Shown: one piece after another, positions 52,230 to 59,256 of the stretch
Numbering within the stretch: the first letter of the stretch is position 1
Layout: each line of letters opens with the position of its first letter
Origin: Halarcobacter anaerophilus
GTDB lineage: Bacteria; Campylobacterota; Campylobacteria; Campylobacterales; Arcobacteraceae
Length of the DNA stretch: 64,000 bases
Reading direction: 5' to 3'
Assembly: GCF_006459125.1 (NCBI RefSeq)
Contig: NZ_CP041070.1
Span: 1,302,001-1,366,000, forward strand
Translations under genes and position numbers: made by a program
The notes under the pieces: model-generated
Database searches by the model: none
Seen by the model: only the letters and a program-made list of their open reading frames with translations
What the model was told of the DNA's origin: nothing

Positions 52230-52255
52230 TTGTATCTTGTATAAAGTACAGTTTG
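52230..52255. promoter_or_regulatory. Candidate MocR operator, site 2
   Basis: TTGTATC, TTGTATA, AAGTACA in tandem 7-bp units; 21 of 26 bases match the site upstream of MocR copy 1 (39355-39380). It lies 27 nt before MocR copy 2 and 45 nt before the divergent AhpD-like gene. Confidence 0.6.
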
Positions 52256-52299
52256 TTGATATTATACTTTTCTGAAACTTAAATCTGTAAGGAGATATG

Positions 52300-52752
52300 A
52301 TGACACATAGAATTAATTTAAAAAAAGAAGTTTTTTCAATGTATGAAAAATTATCTAGTATGGAAGAGGAGTTAAAAAAGTTAATTTTAGATGCCAAAAT
52401 AGAAGAGGGCTTTTTTCATCTTCTTAAATTAAGAGCTTCTCAGATAAACAAATGTGCCTATTGTGTAAGGTTACACACAAAAGATGCTTTATCCTGCGGT
52501 GAAACTATTGAAAGAATCAGCGTAATACCTGCATGGGAAGAGACAGAGTATTTTTCATCAAAAGAGAGAGCTTGTTTAGCTTTAGTTGAAGAGATTACGA
52601 CAATAAGTGAAAAGCAAGTACCAAAAGAAGTCTATGAAGAAGCAATAGAAACTTTGACAAAAGATGAAATAGTTGCAGTTGAATGGCTGGCTATTGTGAT
52701 AAATAGTTGGAATAGATTGGCAATATCAAGTAGATATATAGTGAAGGAATAG
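52300..52752 (+). CDS. AhpD-like carboxymuconolactone decarboxylase-family protein
   Basis: About 150 residues with the AhpD core motif C-A-Y-C-V-R-L-H (Cys pair and His, near residues 52-59), followed by KDALSCGETIERI and SSKERACLALVEEIT. Relatives are thiol-dependent alkylhydroperoxidases or disulfide reductases, and the family fits a peroxide or electrophile response. Two ATGs are adjacent (52297 and 52300); AAGGAG is better spaced for the second. It starts the operon divergent from MocR copy 2. Confidence 0.87.
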   Translation: MTHRINLKKEVFSMYEKLSSMEEELKKLILDAKIEEGFFHLLKLRASQINKCAYCVRLHTKDALSCGETIERISVIPAWEETEYFSSKERACLALVEEITTISEKQVPKEVYEEAIETLTKDEIVAVEWLAIVINSWNRLAISSRYIVKE

Positions 52753-52758
52753 TATTTT

Positions 52759-53457
52759 ATGAAGAAGATGGCTGAAGTGCTTTATGTAAAGGTTGGAAAA
52801 GTTACAAAAACACCTTTAGTAAATAACAAAAGAAAAGAGCTTGTATCAGGAATAAAAAAAGTTCCTGTGCCAAAAGCCTTTTTGACAAAAACAGGATTTA
52901 AAGAGGATGAACAAGCAGATTTAAAACATCACGGCGGAGAAAACAAAGCTCTGTTTTTGTTTTCAAAAAAAACATATGAAAGAATAAACAAAGAGTGTAA
53001 TACTGATTTTAAAATAGATGAAACAGCACATTTTGGAGAAAATTTAATCCTTTCAAATGTTTGTGAAGAGGATATTTGTATAGGAGATATTTATGAAATA
53101 GGACAAAGCCTGATTCAAATAACCCAGCCAAGACAACCCTGTTGGAAACTAAGTGCAAATACAAATAAAAAAGAGATGACAAAGTTTATTTTTGACAGCG
53201 GATATACAGGTTGGTATGCAAAAGTCTTAAAAGAGGGGACTATCTCAAAAGGTGATGAAATGAAGTTTATAAAAAGAGAAGAAGAACAGTTGACAATCAA
53301 AATTTTAAATAAACTAATGGCAAACCCGAATTATGATGAAAAACTTACAAAAAAAGCGATAATTTCACCTTTTTTAGGAAAACCTTTTAAAGAGTCTTTG
53401 GAAAAAAGATACAAAGTAAAACAAAAAGATAAACAGTTTGAGGTTTATCATACGTAA
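52759..53457 (+). CDS. MOSC-domain protein (YiiM-like)
   Basis: The 232-residue protein has MOSC signatures: DLKHHGGENKALFLFSKKTYE, HFGENLIL, IGDIYEIGQSLIQITQPRQPCWKL (the conserved Cys proposed to bind molybdenum cofactor sulfur) and a C-terminal helical 3-alpha-like region. YiiM-type MOSC proteins reduce N-hydroxylated compounds such as 6-N-hydroxylaminopurine. It follows the AhpD-like gene after 6 nt. An alternative start is the ATG three codons in. Confidence 0.88.
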   Translation: MKKMAEVLYVKVGKVTKTPLVNNKRKELVSGIKKVPVPKAFLTKTGFKEDEQADLKHHGGENKALFLFSKKTYERINKECNTDFKIDETAHFGENLILSNVCEEDICIGDIYEIGQSLIQITQPRQPCWKLSANTNKKEMTKFIFDSGYTGWYAKVLKEGTISKGDEMKFIKREEEQLTIKILNKLMANPNYDEKLTKKAIISPFLGKPFKESLEKRYKVKQKDKQFEVYHT

Positions 53458-53498
53458 GGGAAAAAGTTGAGTTTGTTAAATGAAAAATGCAATAAAAA

Positions 53499-53567
53499 AT
53501 TGTAGAAAAAGGCTTTAAAAGATTTGAAAAGTCAGTAGAAGAATTAAAAACAAATATGATAAAGTAA
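53499..53567 (+). pseudogene. Possible remnant of a coding sequence
   Basis: A 22-codon open stretch reads like protein (IVEKGFKRFEKSVEELKTNMIK) but has a stop just upstream in frame and no start codon with an RBS. It lies in the 134-nt gap between the MOSC and PEBP genes. It may be the tail of a decayed gene, or chance. Confidence 0.2.
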
Positions 53568-53591
53568 ACAAAAATTTCAACAGGAGAGAAG

Positions 53592-54116
53592 ATGAAAAAA
53601 TTATGTTTTACTTTTTTTTGTACTATAGGATTATTATTCGGTGAAGGTTTCACTCTAACAAGCAGTGATATTCAAGGTCAATTATCAAAGGAACAGGTTT
53701 TTAACGGCTTTGGATGTAAAGGAGATAATATCTCTCCAAAACTTTCTTGGGAAAATGCTCCTAAAGGAACAAAATCTTTTGCTCTTACGGTTTATGATCC
53801 GGATGCTCCTACAGGTTCAGGATGGTGGCATTGGGTAGTTTTTGATATTCCTAAAGATAAAATGAGTTTAAAAAAAGGTTTTGGAAACAGTGAAGATAAA
53901 ACCATTATACAAAGTATTACCGATTACGGTAAAACAGGCTTTGGCGGAGCTTGTCCTCCAATAGGAGATAAACCTCACAGATATATTTTTACTGTTTATG
54001 CTCTTGATATAGATAGTTTGGGATTAGATAAAAATGCAAATGCAGCTCATGTAGGTTTTATGCTAAATGCCCACACTTTGGCAAAAGCTTCGATTATATC
54101 TTATTATGGTAGATAA
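53592..54116 (+). CDS. Exported YbhB/YbcL (PEBP) family protein
   Basis: A signal peptide (about 1-19, KKLCFTFFCTIGLLFGEG) is followed by the phosphatidylethanolamine-binding-protein fold: NISPKLSWENAPKGTKSFALTVYDPDAPTGSGWWHWVVFDIP, GKTGFGGACPPIGDKPHRYIFTVYAL. The DPDAP and HRY-F motifs line the anion pocket. The bacterial function is not established. AGGAGAG precedes the ATG. The next gene overlaps its last 11 nt. Confidence 0.9.
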   Translation: MKKLCFTFFCTIGLLFGEGFTLTSSDIQGQLSKEQVFNGFGCKGDNISPKLSWENAPKGTKSFALTVYDPDAPTGSGWWHWVVFDIPKDKMSLKKGFGNSEDKTIIQSITDYGKTGFGGACPPIGDKPHRYIFTVYALDIDSLGLDKNANAAHVGFMLNAHTLAKASIISYYGR

Positions 54117-55125
54117 AAGTTATTTAGAAGAGTCAGAAATTATAAATTTTTCTGATTCTTCCCTTCAAAGTCAGGCAAAAAATTTATCGCAAAATTGTAA
54201 TAGTGATAAAGAGATAGCTAAAAACTGTTTTGAGTATGTACTTAATGAGATACATCACAGCGGAGATTATAAAGATGAAATTACAACTCTTAAGGCAAGT
54301 GATGTTTTAAAATATAAAACAGGTTGGTGTTACGCAAAATCTCATCTTCTAGCAGCACTTTTAAGAGCAAATAAAATCCCGACAGGATTTTGTTATCAAA
54401 GATTATCTTGTGGTGAATATAAAGATAATATTTATTGTCTTCACGGTTTAAATGCCGTTTATTTAAAAGATTTCGGCTGGTATAAAATAGATGCTAGAGG
54501 AAATAAAAAAGGCGTTGAAGCTGCTTTTACTCCACCTTTTGAAAAACTGGCTTTTGAATTAAAAGAAGATGAATTTGATCTGGCAACAATTTACTCAAAA
54601 CCTTTGGAAACAGTGGTTGAAACTTTACAAAAAAACAGAAGTTATGAGCAGATGGTAAATAAGCTTCCACTTTTGGATGAGTTTGTAAGAAAAGCAAAAG
54701 TAAGTGATTCAGAAAAATTATCTTTATTAACAAAAAGCTTAACTCCTTTTTTGTTTGAGGAAAAACTTCCAAAATGGTTTGAAAATGAATTATCGGTAAA
54801 AAGCTTTGAGCAAAGAATTTTAAGTAATGAATATCAACATTTTGTTTATACAAAAGATAATATAATTTTAGGTTTTATTGCTATAAAAAACAAAAACCAT
54901 CTTTATCATCTCTTTGTTGATAAAAAATACCATAAACTAGGTATCGCAAATAAACTTTGGCAGAGTGTGAAAACTAATCTTGAGGTGTCAGATATGATTG
55001 TAAATGCTTCTTTGTATGCAATAAAAGTTTATGAGGCTTTGGGCTTTGAAATTTGTGAAGAGGAAAAACAATATTTGCAGCTAAAATTTCAGCCAATGAA
55101 GTATAAATCTCATATTTGCAAATAA
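54106..55125 (+). CDS. Transglutaminase-like / GNAT acetyltransferase fusion
   Basis: The N-terminal ~190 residues form a transglutaminase-like (papain-fold) domain with a full triad: C75 (YKTGWCYAKSHLLAALLRA), H113 (CLHGLNAVYL) and D129 (GWYKIDARG). The C-terminal ~110 residues form a GNAT domain: NIILGFIAIKNKNHLYHLFVDKKYHKLGIANKLWQSV and NASLYAIKVYEALGFEI. Each domain is common; the fusion is unusual to my knowledge. The ATG overlaps the PEBP stop. It is probably cytosolic, since there is no signal peptide. The substrate is unknown. Confidence 0.83.
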   Translation: MVDKSYLEESEIINFSDSSLQSQAKNLSQNCNSDKEIAKNCFEYVLNEIHHSGDYKDEITTLKASDVLKYKTGWCYAKSHLLAALLRANKIPTGFCYQRLSCGEYKDNIYCLHGLNAVYLKDFGWYKIDARGNKKGVEAAFTPPFEKLAFELKEDEFDLATIYSKPLETVVETLQKNRSYEQMVNKLPLLDEFVRKAKVSDSEKLSLLTKSLTPFLFEEKLPKWFENELSVKSFEQRILSNEYQHFVYTKDNIILGFIAIKNKNHLYHLFVDKKYHKLGIANKLWQSVKTNLEVSDMIVNASLYAIKVYEALGFEICEEEKQYLQLKFQPMKYKSHICK

Positions 55126-55142
55126 TATTTTTCTAAAAAGTT

Positions 55143-55168
55143 AAGCCAAAAAAATTTGGCTTTTTTAT
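55143..55168. terminator. Terminator after the transglutaminase-GNAT gene
   Basis: AAGCCAAA, loop AAAA and TTTGGCTT, then TTTTATTT. It lies 17 nt after the stop, and its tail reaches the stop of the convergent DUF2608 gene. Confidence 0.85.
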
Positions 55169-56106
55169 TTAAGTGTTGAGTCTAAAAGATTTGATTTTAT
55201 AACCTTTTCTATCTCTAACCAGCGTTTATATGCCTGTTCTTGATAAATCTCTTTTTTATCTCCTTGTGTCAAAGCATTTTTATGTTTGTCAAAAGCTGTA
55301 TAGTGAAAAGCATGCACTTTATACTCTTTATCATCTTTAAAAGCATCATAAACATTTATAACATTTCCTAAGGTATCATCAATAAAAACTATATTATCTA
55401 TCTTTTTATAAGAAGGGCTGTTTTTATAGGTTGATAACATACATTTCAGCATTACTCCTTTATTTTGTCCTGAAAGGTACATAACTCCTCTTTGGTATGA
55501 TACAGCTCTTGATTTTTCAAGATTACAAGGTAAAAAAGGACTCGCCAAACTTGATAGACTGTTTTTGCCGTATTTAAGGGAATTATTCTCTATAAGTTGA
55601 ATAAAAGTTCCGTTTTTTGTGGTTAAATTGCTAAATTGTGCAGTGGTTGCACTTAAATTATCACTCCCTCTTGCTGTTTCGACAAGAAGTCTTACTCCTT
55701 TTTTAGAGAGATTAGTAAGAATATTTGGAATATTTTTATCTGTATAAGGCATATTATTTAAACTAAATAATAAAGTGGATATTTTTAATAACTCCTCTTG
55801 GGAATCTGCAACTCTGTATTTTGAATCTTTTTTATTATTTAGATAATTTTCTAATAACTCATCTTGCCAGTCATACCATGCAGGACCACCTAAATATTGA
55901 CAAGATTCATCACCTTTTGATTTATTACACTGCATCATAGTCAAAGTGTCATCATCATCCATAACAACAAGTGTAGATGTCGGTTTATTGATTTTATTAA
56001 CTATTTTTTCAAGTTCTAAAAAACTTGCTACCTCTGATTTGTAAGCATCAGCATAGATAAAAAGAGGTAAAAAAAGAGTAAAAAGAAGGAAACTTAATTT
56101 TTTCAT
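55165..56106 (-). CDS. Exported DUF2608 / HAD-like protein
   Basis: A signal peptide (about 1-20) is followed by a HAD-like domain with the acidic motif VVMDDDDTLTMMQC (residues 48-60) and a later VFIDDTLGNV, resembling HAD motifs I and IV. Cysteines at MQCNKS, ESCQYLG, PCNLEK and KCMLS suit a periplasmic location. DUF2608 proteins are uncharacterised phosphatase-like proteins. Its start overlaps the stop of the nucleoside hydrolase gene (4 nt), so a joint nucleotide-salvage role is possible but only inferred. Confidence 0.75.
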   Translation of the reverse strand: MKKLSFLLFTLFLPLFIYADAYKSEVASFLELEKIVNKINKPTSTLVVMDDDDTLTMMQCNKSKGDESCQYLGGPAWYDWQDELLENYLNNKKDSKYRVADSQEELLKISTLLFSLNNMPYTDKNIPNILTNLSKKGVRLLVETARGSDNLSATTAQFSNLTTKNGTFIQLIENNSLKYGKNSLSSLASPFLPCNLEKSRAVSYQRGVMYLSGQNKGVMLKCMLSTYKNSPSYKKIDNIVFIDDTLGNVINVYDAFKDDKEYKVHAFHYTAFDKHKNALTQGDKKEIYQEQAYKRWLEIEKVIKSNLLDSTLK

Positions 56107-57110
56107 ACTAATCCTTTATTAATTATTTTTGCAAACTGTTTTGAAAATTCCAATTGTGAAACCCCTTGGACAATTTTGATTTTTCTTGAGCCTTTTGGAA
56201 CTATATATGTTTTTCCGCAATGATTGTTTATTTTTGTATCTTCAATATTTACATCCAGATACTCTTTATGAAACTGATAATTTTTTAAATCTCCTGCCAT
56301 AATCATTGTAGCAAGAGGATCAAAAATAGGTACGGGAATCCCTTCGTCATAATCTCCCGTTTTTTTCAAAAAGATGTTTCTTACAATTATTGCAATAGGG
56401 TCGGTTGCCGTAATAGTATCTATATAATCGGCATTTAAAACCACATAATTACAAGCATCTAAAGGAATTAAGGTAAGAGGTATAGTTGAGGCAAAAACTT
56501 TTTTTGCGGCAAGAGGATCAATAAAAATATTCCATTCAGCGCTGTAATTCGTACTATAAATATCTCCTTGATTCCACTGCTCTTGTGCATTGTTTAAAAG
56601 AGCAACATTTCCATCAACAAAAACCGCACCTGCCATTGCATAAATTTGTTCAATATTTTCAATTTTTGCTTTTGGATGTTTTTCTAACATTTTTGCAATA
56701 TTAGTAAAACCCCCAAGAGATAATATTGTAACTTTTTCCGAACTCTCTTCTAAAATATCATATAAAAAGTCCCAAGCTTCTCTTTTGTCAAATTCAATTG
56801 TTTTTTTAGGATTTAAACTTCCAAGTAAACCCATAATATCATTCATATCATCTTTAAAAGATTGTGGAAATTTGTGCTCAAATTTTGTTGGGTTTTTGGC
56901 TCCAATACAGACTTTTACTTCTGTTTTTTCTACAAGTTCCATAAGAGTTTTTGCGATAATCGAACCCCATCGAAGATTTGTTTCTCCGCAACCGGTAACC
57001 ATGATACCGACTATTTGTATAGATGGGTTTTTCAATAAATAGCAGATTGATAAAACATCATCCCAACCCATATCCGAATCAATAATAACTTTTTTTATAC
57101 TATTTTTCAT
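56103..57110 (-). CDS. Nucleoside hydrolase (IUNH family)
   Basis: The 335-residue protein has the calcium-binding N-terminal motif VIIDSDMGWDDVLS (variant of DTDxGxDD), ILSLGGFTNIAKMLEKHP, NIFIDPLAAKKVF and FDPLATMIMAG. It hydrolyses N-glycosidic bonds of ribonucleosides for base salvage. There is no signal peptide, so it is cytosolic. The second residue of the motif (Ser) and the downstream variations leave base specificity open. Confidence 0.85.
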   Translation of the reverse strand: MKNSIKKVIIDSDMGWDDVLSICYLLKNPSIQIVGIMVTGCGETNLRWGSIIAKTLMELVEKTEVKVCIGAKNPTKFEHKFPQSFKDDMNDIMGLLGSLNPKKTIEFDKREAWDFLYDILEESSEKVTILSLGGFTNIAKMLEKHPKAKIENIEQIYAMAGAVFVDGNVALLNNAQEQWNQGDIYSTNYSAEWNIFIDPLAAKKVFASTIPLTLIPLDACNYVVLNADYIDTITATDPIAIIVRNIFLKKTGDYDEGIPVPIFDPLATMIMAGDLKNYQFHKEYLDVNIEDTKINNHCGKTYIVPKGSRKIKIVQGVSQLEFSKQFAKIINKGLV

Positions 57111-57182
57111 AATATAACCTTTATTTTATTTAATTAGATATTAGCACAAAGGTGTCACAGTTTCCGTTACATAGTAAAAATC

Positions 57183-57602
57183 TTATCTTTTGTCTATACT
57201 AAATTTCCCTGCTCCTAAGAACATAAGTGCAAGAGCTCCTAACATAAATAAAAGAGGTGTTTCAATAAGAAGACCTCCTGTTTTTGCACTTAAACCTAAA
57301 AGATGAGAAGAGTGAACCAAATAAATTGCAAAAAACATTGTAAAGGCATAAATAAAACTGCTGATTCTAGTATATAATCCGATTATTATAAAAATAGGAA
57401 GAATTAACTCTCCTAAATATACTCCATATGCAAAAAATTCGGGCAAACCGTTACTTACAACTAATGATTTTATTCCATCTATTCCAAAAATAAGTTTTTT
57501 GTAACCGTGAAATATCATTAAAAACCCAAGCATAAATCTTAGAATCAGTTTTCCCATATCATCACTTAAAACTCTAGCTAGAAAATTTTCTAACGACCTC
57601 AT
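57183..57602 (-). CDS. DoxX-family membrane protein
   Basis: The 139-residue protein has four membrane helices and DoxX features: LILRFMLGFLMIFHGYKKLIFG near the N-terminus, PEFFAYGVYLGELILPIFIIIGLYTRISS in the middle and ETPLLFMLGALALMFLGAGKFSIDK at the end. Relatives take part in thiosulfate-quinone reduction or in redox stress complexes (MRC/SodA in mycobacteria); the role here is open. AAAGGAGAAA precedes the ATG. AT-rich Fur-box-like stretches lie in the divergent gap toward phnA. Confidence 0.85.
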   Translation of the reverse strand: MRSLENFLARVLSDDMGKLILRFMLGFLMIFHGYKKLIFGIDGIKSLVVSNGLPEFFAYGVYLGELILPIFIIIGLYTRISSFIYAFTMFFAIYLVHSSHLLGLSAKTGGLLIETPLLFMLGALALMFLGAGKFSIDKR

Positions 57603-57741
57603 ACTATTTCTCCTTTAAATCTATTTAATAATTATCATACTTCATTTATACTTTGAAAATCATTATTAATTATTAAAATAGGGCGTTTGACAATATTTGA
57701 TTAATATTCTACAATTGCATAAATTTTTTTAAAGGAAGTTA

Positions 57742-58086
57742 ATGAGTCAATTACCAAATTGTCCAAAATGTGGAAGTGAATATACTTATGAGGACGGAAG
57801 TTTATATGTATGTCCTGAGTGTGCACATGAGTGGTCAAAAGATGCAGTTGAAGTTGAAGAAGAAGGTTTAATCGTAAAAGATGCAAACGGTACAGTTTTA
57901 AGTGACGGTGACAGTGTAACTGTTATCAAAGATTTAAAAGTAAAAGGAAGCTCTTCTGGAATCAAAGTTGGAACTAAAATCAAAGGTATAAGACTTGTTG
58001 ACGGAAATGACGGTCATAATATTGACTGTAAAATTCCCGGTGTAGGTGCTATTAAACTAAAACAAGAGTTTGTTAAAAAATCATAA
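57742..58086 (+). CDS. phnA: PhnA-family zinc-ribbon protein
   Basis: The 114-residue protein has an N-terminal zinc ribbon, C7-P-K-C10 and C24-P-E-C27, followed by an acidic linker and the SH3-like YjdM/PhnA domain ([27 protein letters not shown] ... [23 protein letters not shown]). Despite its name it does not take part in phosphonate breakdown in most bacteria, and its role is unknown. AAAGGAAG precedes the ATG. Confidence 0.92.
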   Translation: MSQLPNCPKCGSEYTYEDGSLYVCPECAHEWSKDAVEVEEEGLIVKDANGTVLSDGDSVTVIKDLKVKGSSSGIKVGTKIKGIRLVDGNDGHNIDCKIPGVGAIKLKQEFVKKS

Positions 58087-58114
58087 AAAAGTAGAGATTT
58101 TTATCTCTACTTTT
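58087..58114. terminator. Bidirectional terminator between phnA and ribB
   Basis: AAAAGTAGAGAT, loop TTTT and ATCTCTACTTTT form a perfect 12-bp stem right after the phnA stop and touching the ribB stop. Confidence 0.88.
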
Positions 58115-58748
58115 ACTCTTCTATATATCTTCTATAATTTATTATGTCATTTACACTTAAAATAGGCATATTAAATTTTTTTGCAAACTTTTTAATATCT
58201 TCACCTTTTGTCATTGTTCCATCTTCATTTGTTAGTTCACATAAAACAGCAACAGGTTCTAATTTTGCTAATTTCATTAAATCAACACTTGCTTCTGTAT
58301 GTCCTTGTCTTTCGAATACTCCATCATCTCTTGCATTAAGAGGAAAAACGTGTCCTGGTGATACTATATGATTTTTTCCGTCTTTTTTTAATGCTGCTTT
58401 GATTGTAGTAACTCTGTCTTGGGCTGAAACACCTGTTGTTACATTCTCTTTTGCTTCAATTGTTACTGTAAACGGAGTTTGATATTTTGAATTATTCTCT
58501 TGCACCATCATAGGAAGATTTAACTCTTTAACTTTTTGTGAGGTTAAACATAAACAAACTATTCCGCTGCATTCTCTAATTAAAAGTGCCATCTGCTCTT
58601 TTGTAATTGTATTTGCATAGAAAATAACATCTGCTTCATCTTCTCTGTTTTTATCATCAGTAACAACTACACCAAGTCCGTTTTGAAGCGCATTTAGAGC
58701 ATCTTGGACTTTTACTTTAAAATCCCAATTTAAGATTTTTTGATTCAT
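58113..58748 (-). CDS. ribB: 3,4-dihydroxy-2-butanone 4-phosphate synthase
   Basis: The stand-alone RibB of 211 residues has [22 protein letters not shown] (substrate-binding DDxxREDEAD) and SAQDRVTT, then [32 protein letters not shown]. It makes the four-carbon unit of riboflavin from ribulose 5-phosphate. It is not fused to RibA. It is preceded by an FMN riboswitch and a Fur-box-like site, so it should respond to flavin and possibly to iron. AAAGGT precedes the ATG. Confidence 0.95.
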   Translation of the reverse strand: MNQKILNWDFKVKVQDALNALQNGLGVVVTDDKNREDEADVIFYANTITKEQMALLIRECSGIVCLCLTSQKVKELNLPMMVQENNSKYQTPFTVTIEAKENVTTGVSAQDRVTTIKAALKKDGKNHIVSPGHVFPLNARDDGVFERQGHTEASVDLMKLAKLEPVAVLCELTNEDGTMTKGEDIKKFAKKFNMPILSVNDIINYRRYIEE

Positions 58749-58850
58749 TATTTTACCTTTATATTTTGAAGTAACTTATTGAATCAGGGCTAATACGTAA
58801 GTAATACAAACTAGACGTTTATATAATAAATGAGTAGTAAAACTTTTATA

Positions 58851-58985
58851 TTCTTTTTCATCCAGACTTTAACTGTTGGTTTTGGATTCTCACCAAATCT
58901 GCTTGACCTTTATATAATATAAAGCGCTCGTGGACTTCTATTGATATAGTTACCACCAGTAAGGAATTTCACCTTGCCCCAAGAA
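58851..58985 (-). promoter_or_regulatory. FMN riboswitch (RFN element) controlling ribB
   Basis: Read on the minus strand, the conserved RFN blocks occur in order: GGGGCAAGGTGAAATTCC, then ACTGGTGGTA, CGAGCGC, GCAGATTTGGTGAGAATCC, AAAACCAACAGT and AAAGTCTGGATG. The closing P1 helix is TTCTT at the 5' end with AAGAA at the 3' end. The 102 nt between aptamer and ribB start hold the expression platform. FMN binding should lower ribB expression. Confidence 0.96.
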
Positions 58986-59061
58986 ATAAATTTATGAAAT
59001 AATAACTAAAATTCGCTTAAAATGATAAAAAACATATTTCTATAAGTATTATTAATATAGA

Positions 59062-59080
59062 AATAATTATCATTATAAAT
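59062..59080 (-). promoter_or_regulatory. Fur-box-like site upstream of the ribB riboswitch
   Basis: On the minus strand the 19-mer around ATAATGATAAT matches the classical Fur consensus GATAATGATAATCATTATC at 14 of 19 positions, 11 of them contiguous. It lies about 75 nt before the aptamer, where the ribB promoter should be. It is also about 180 nt upstream of the divergent chemoreceptor gene. Confidence 0.5.
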
Positions 59081-59101
59081 ATTTATTAACATTTATAGTG
59101 C

Positions 59102-59177
59102 TATAATCCCAATTTCATAATTTATGGATAGTCTATAAAAACGAACTTATTATATAAAAATAACTTTTATATAATAA
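59102..59177 (+). promoter_or_regulatory. -10 box and perfect 13-bp inverted repeat in the chemoreceptor leader
   Basis: TATAAT at 59102-59107 is a likely promoter for the chemoreceptor. The ~145-nt leader contains TTATTATATAAAA, loop ATAAC and TTTTATATAATAA (59147-59177), a perfect 13-bp hairpin. There is no T-run behind it, so it is not an obvious terminator. The rest of 58986-59256 holds no ORF with a ribosome binding site. Confidence 0.5.
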
Positions 59178-59256
59178 CTTTGAAATTATTAGGCTTCTAT
59201 AAAAAAATGAAAATAATTTTTAAGAGGTTTCATACAAAAAAGGAGGGAGACTATTT

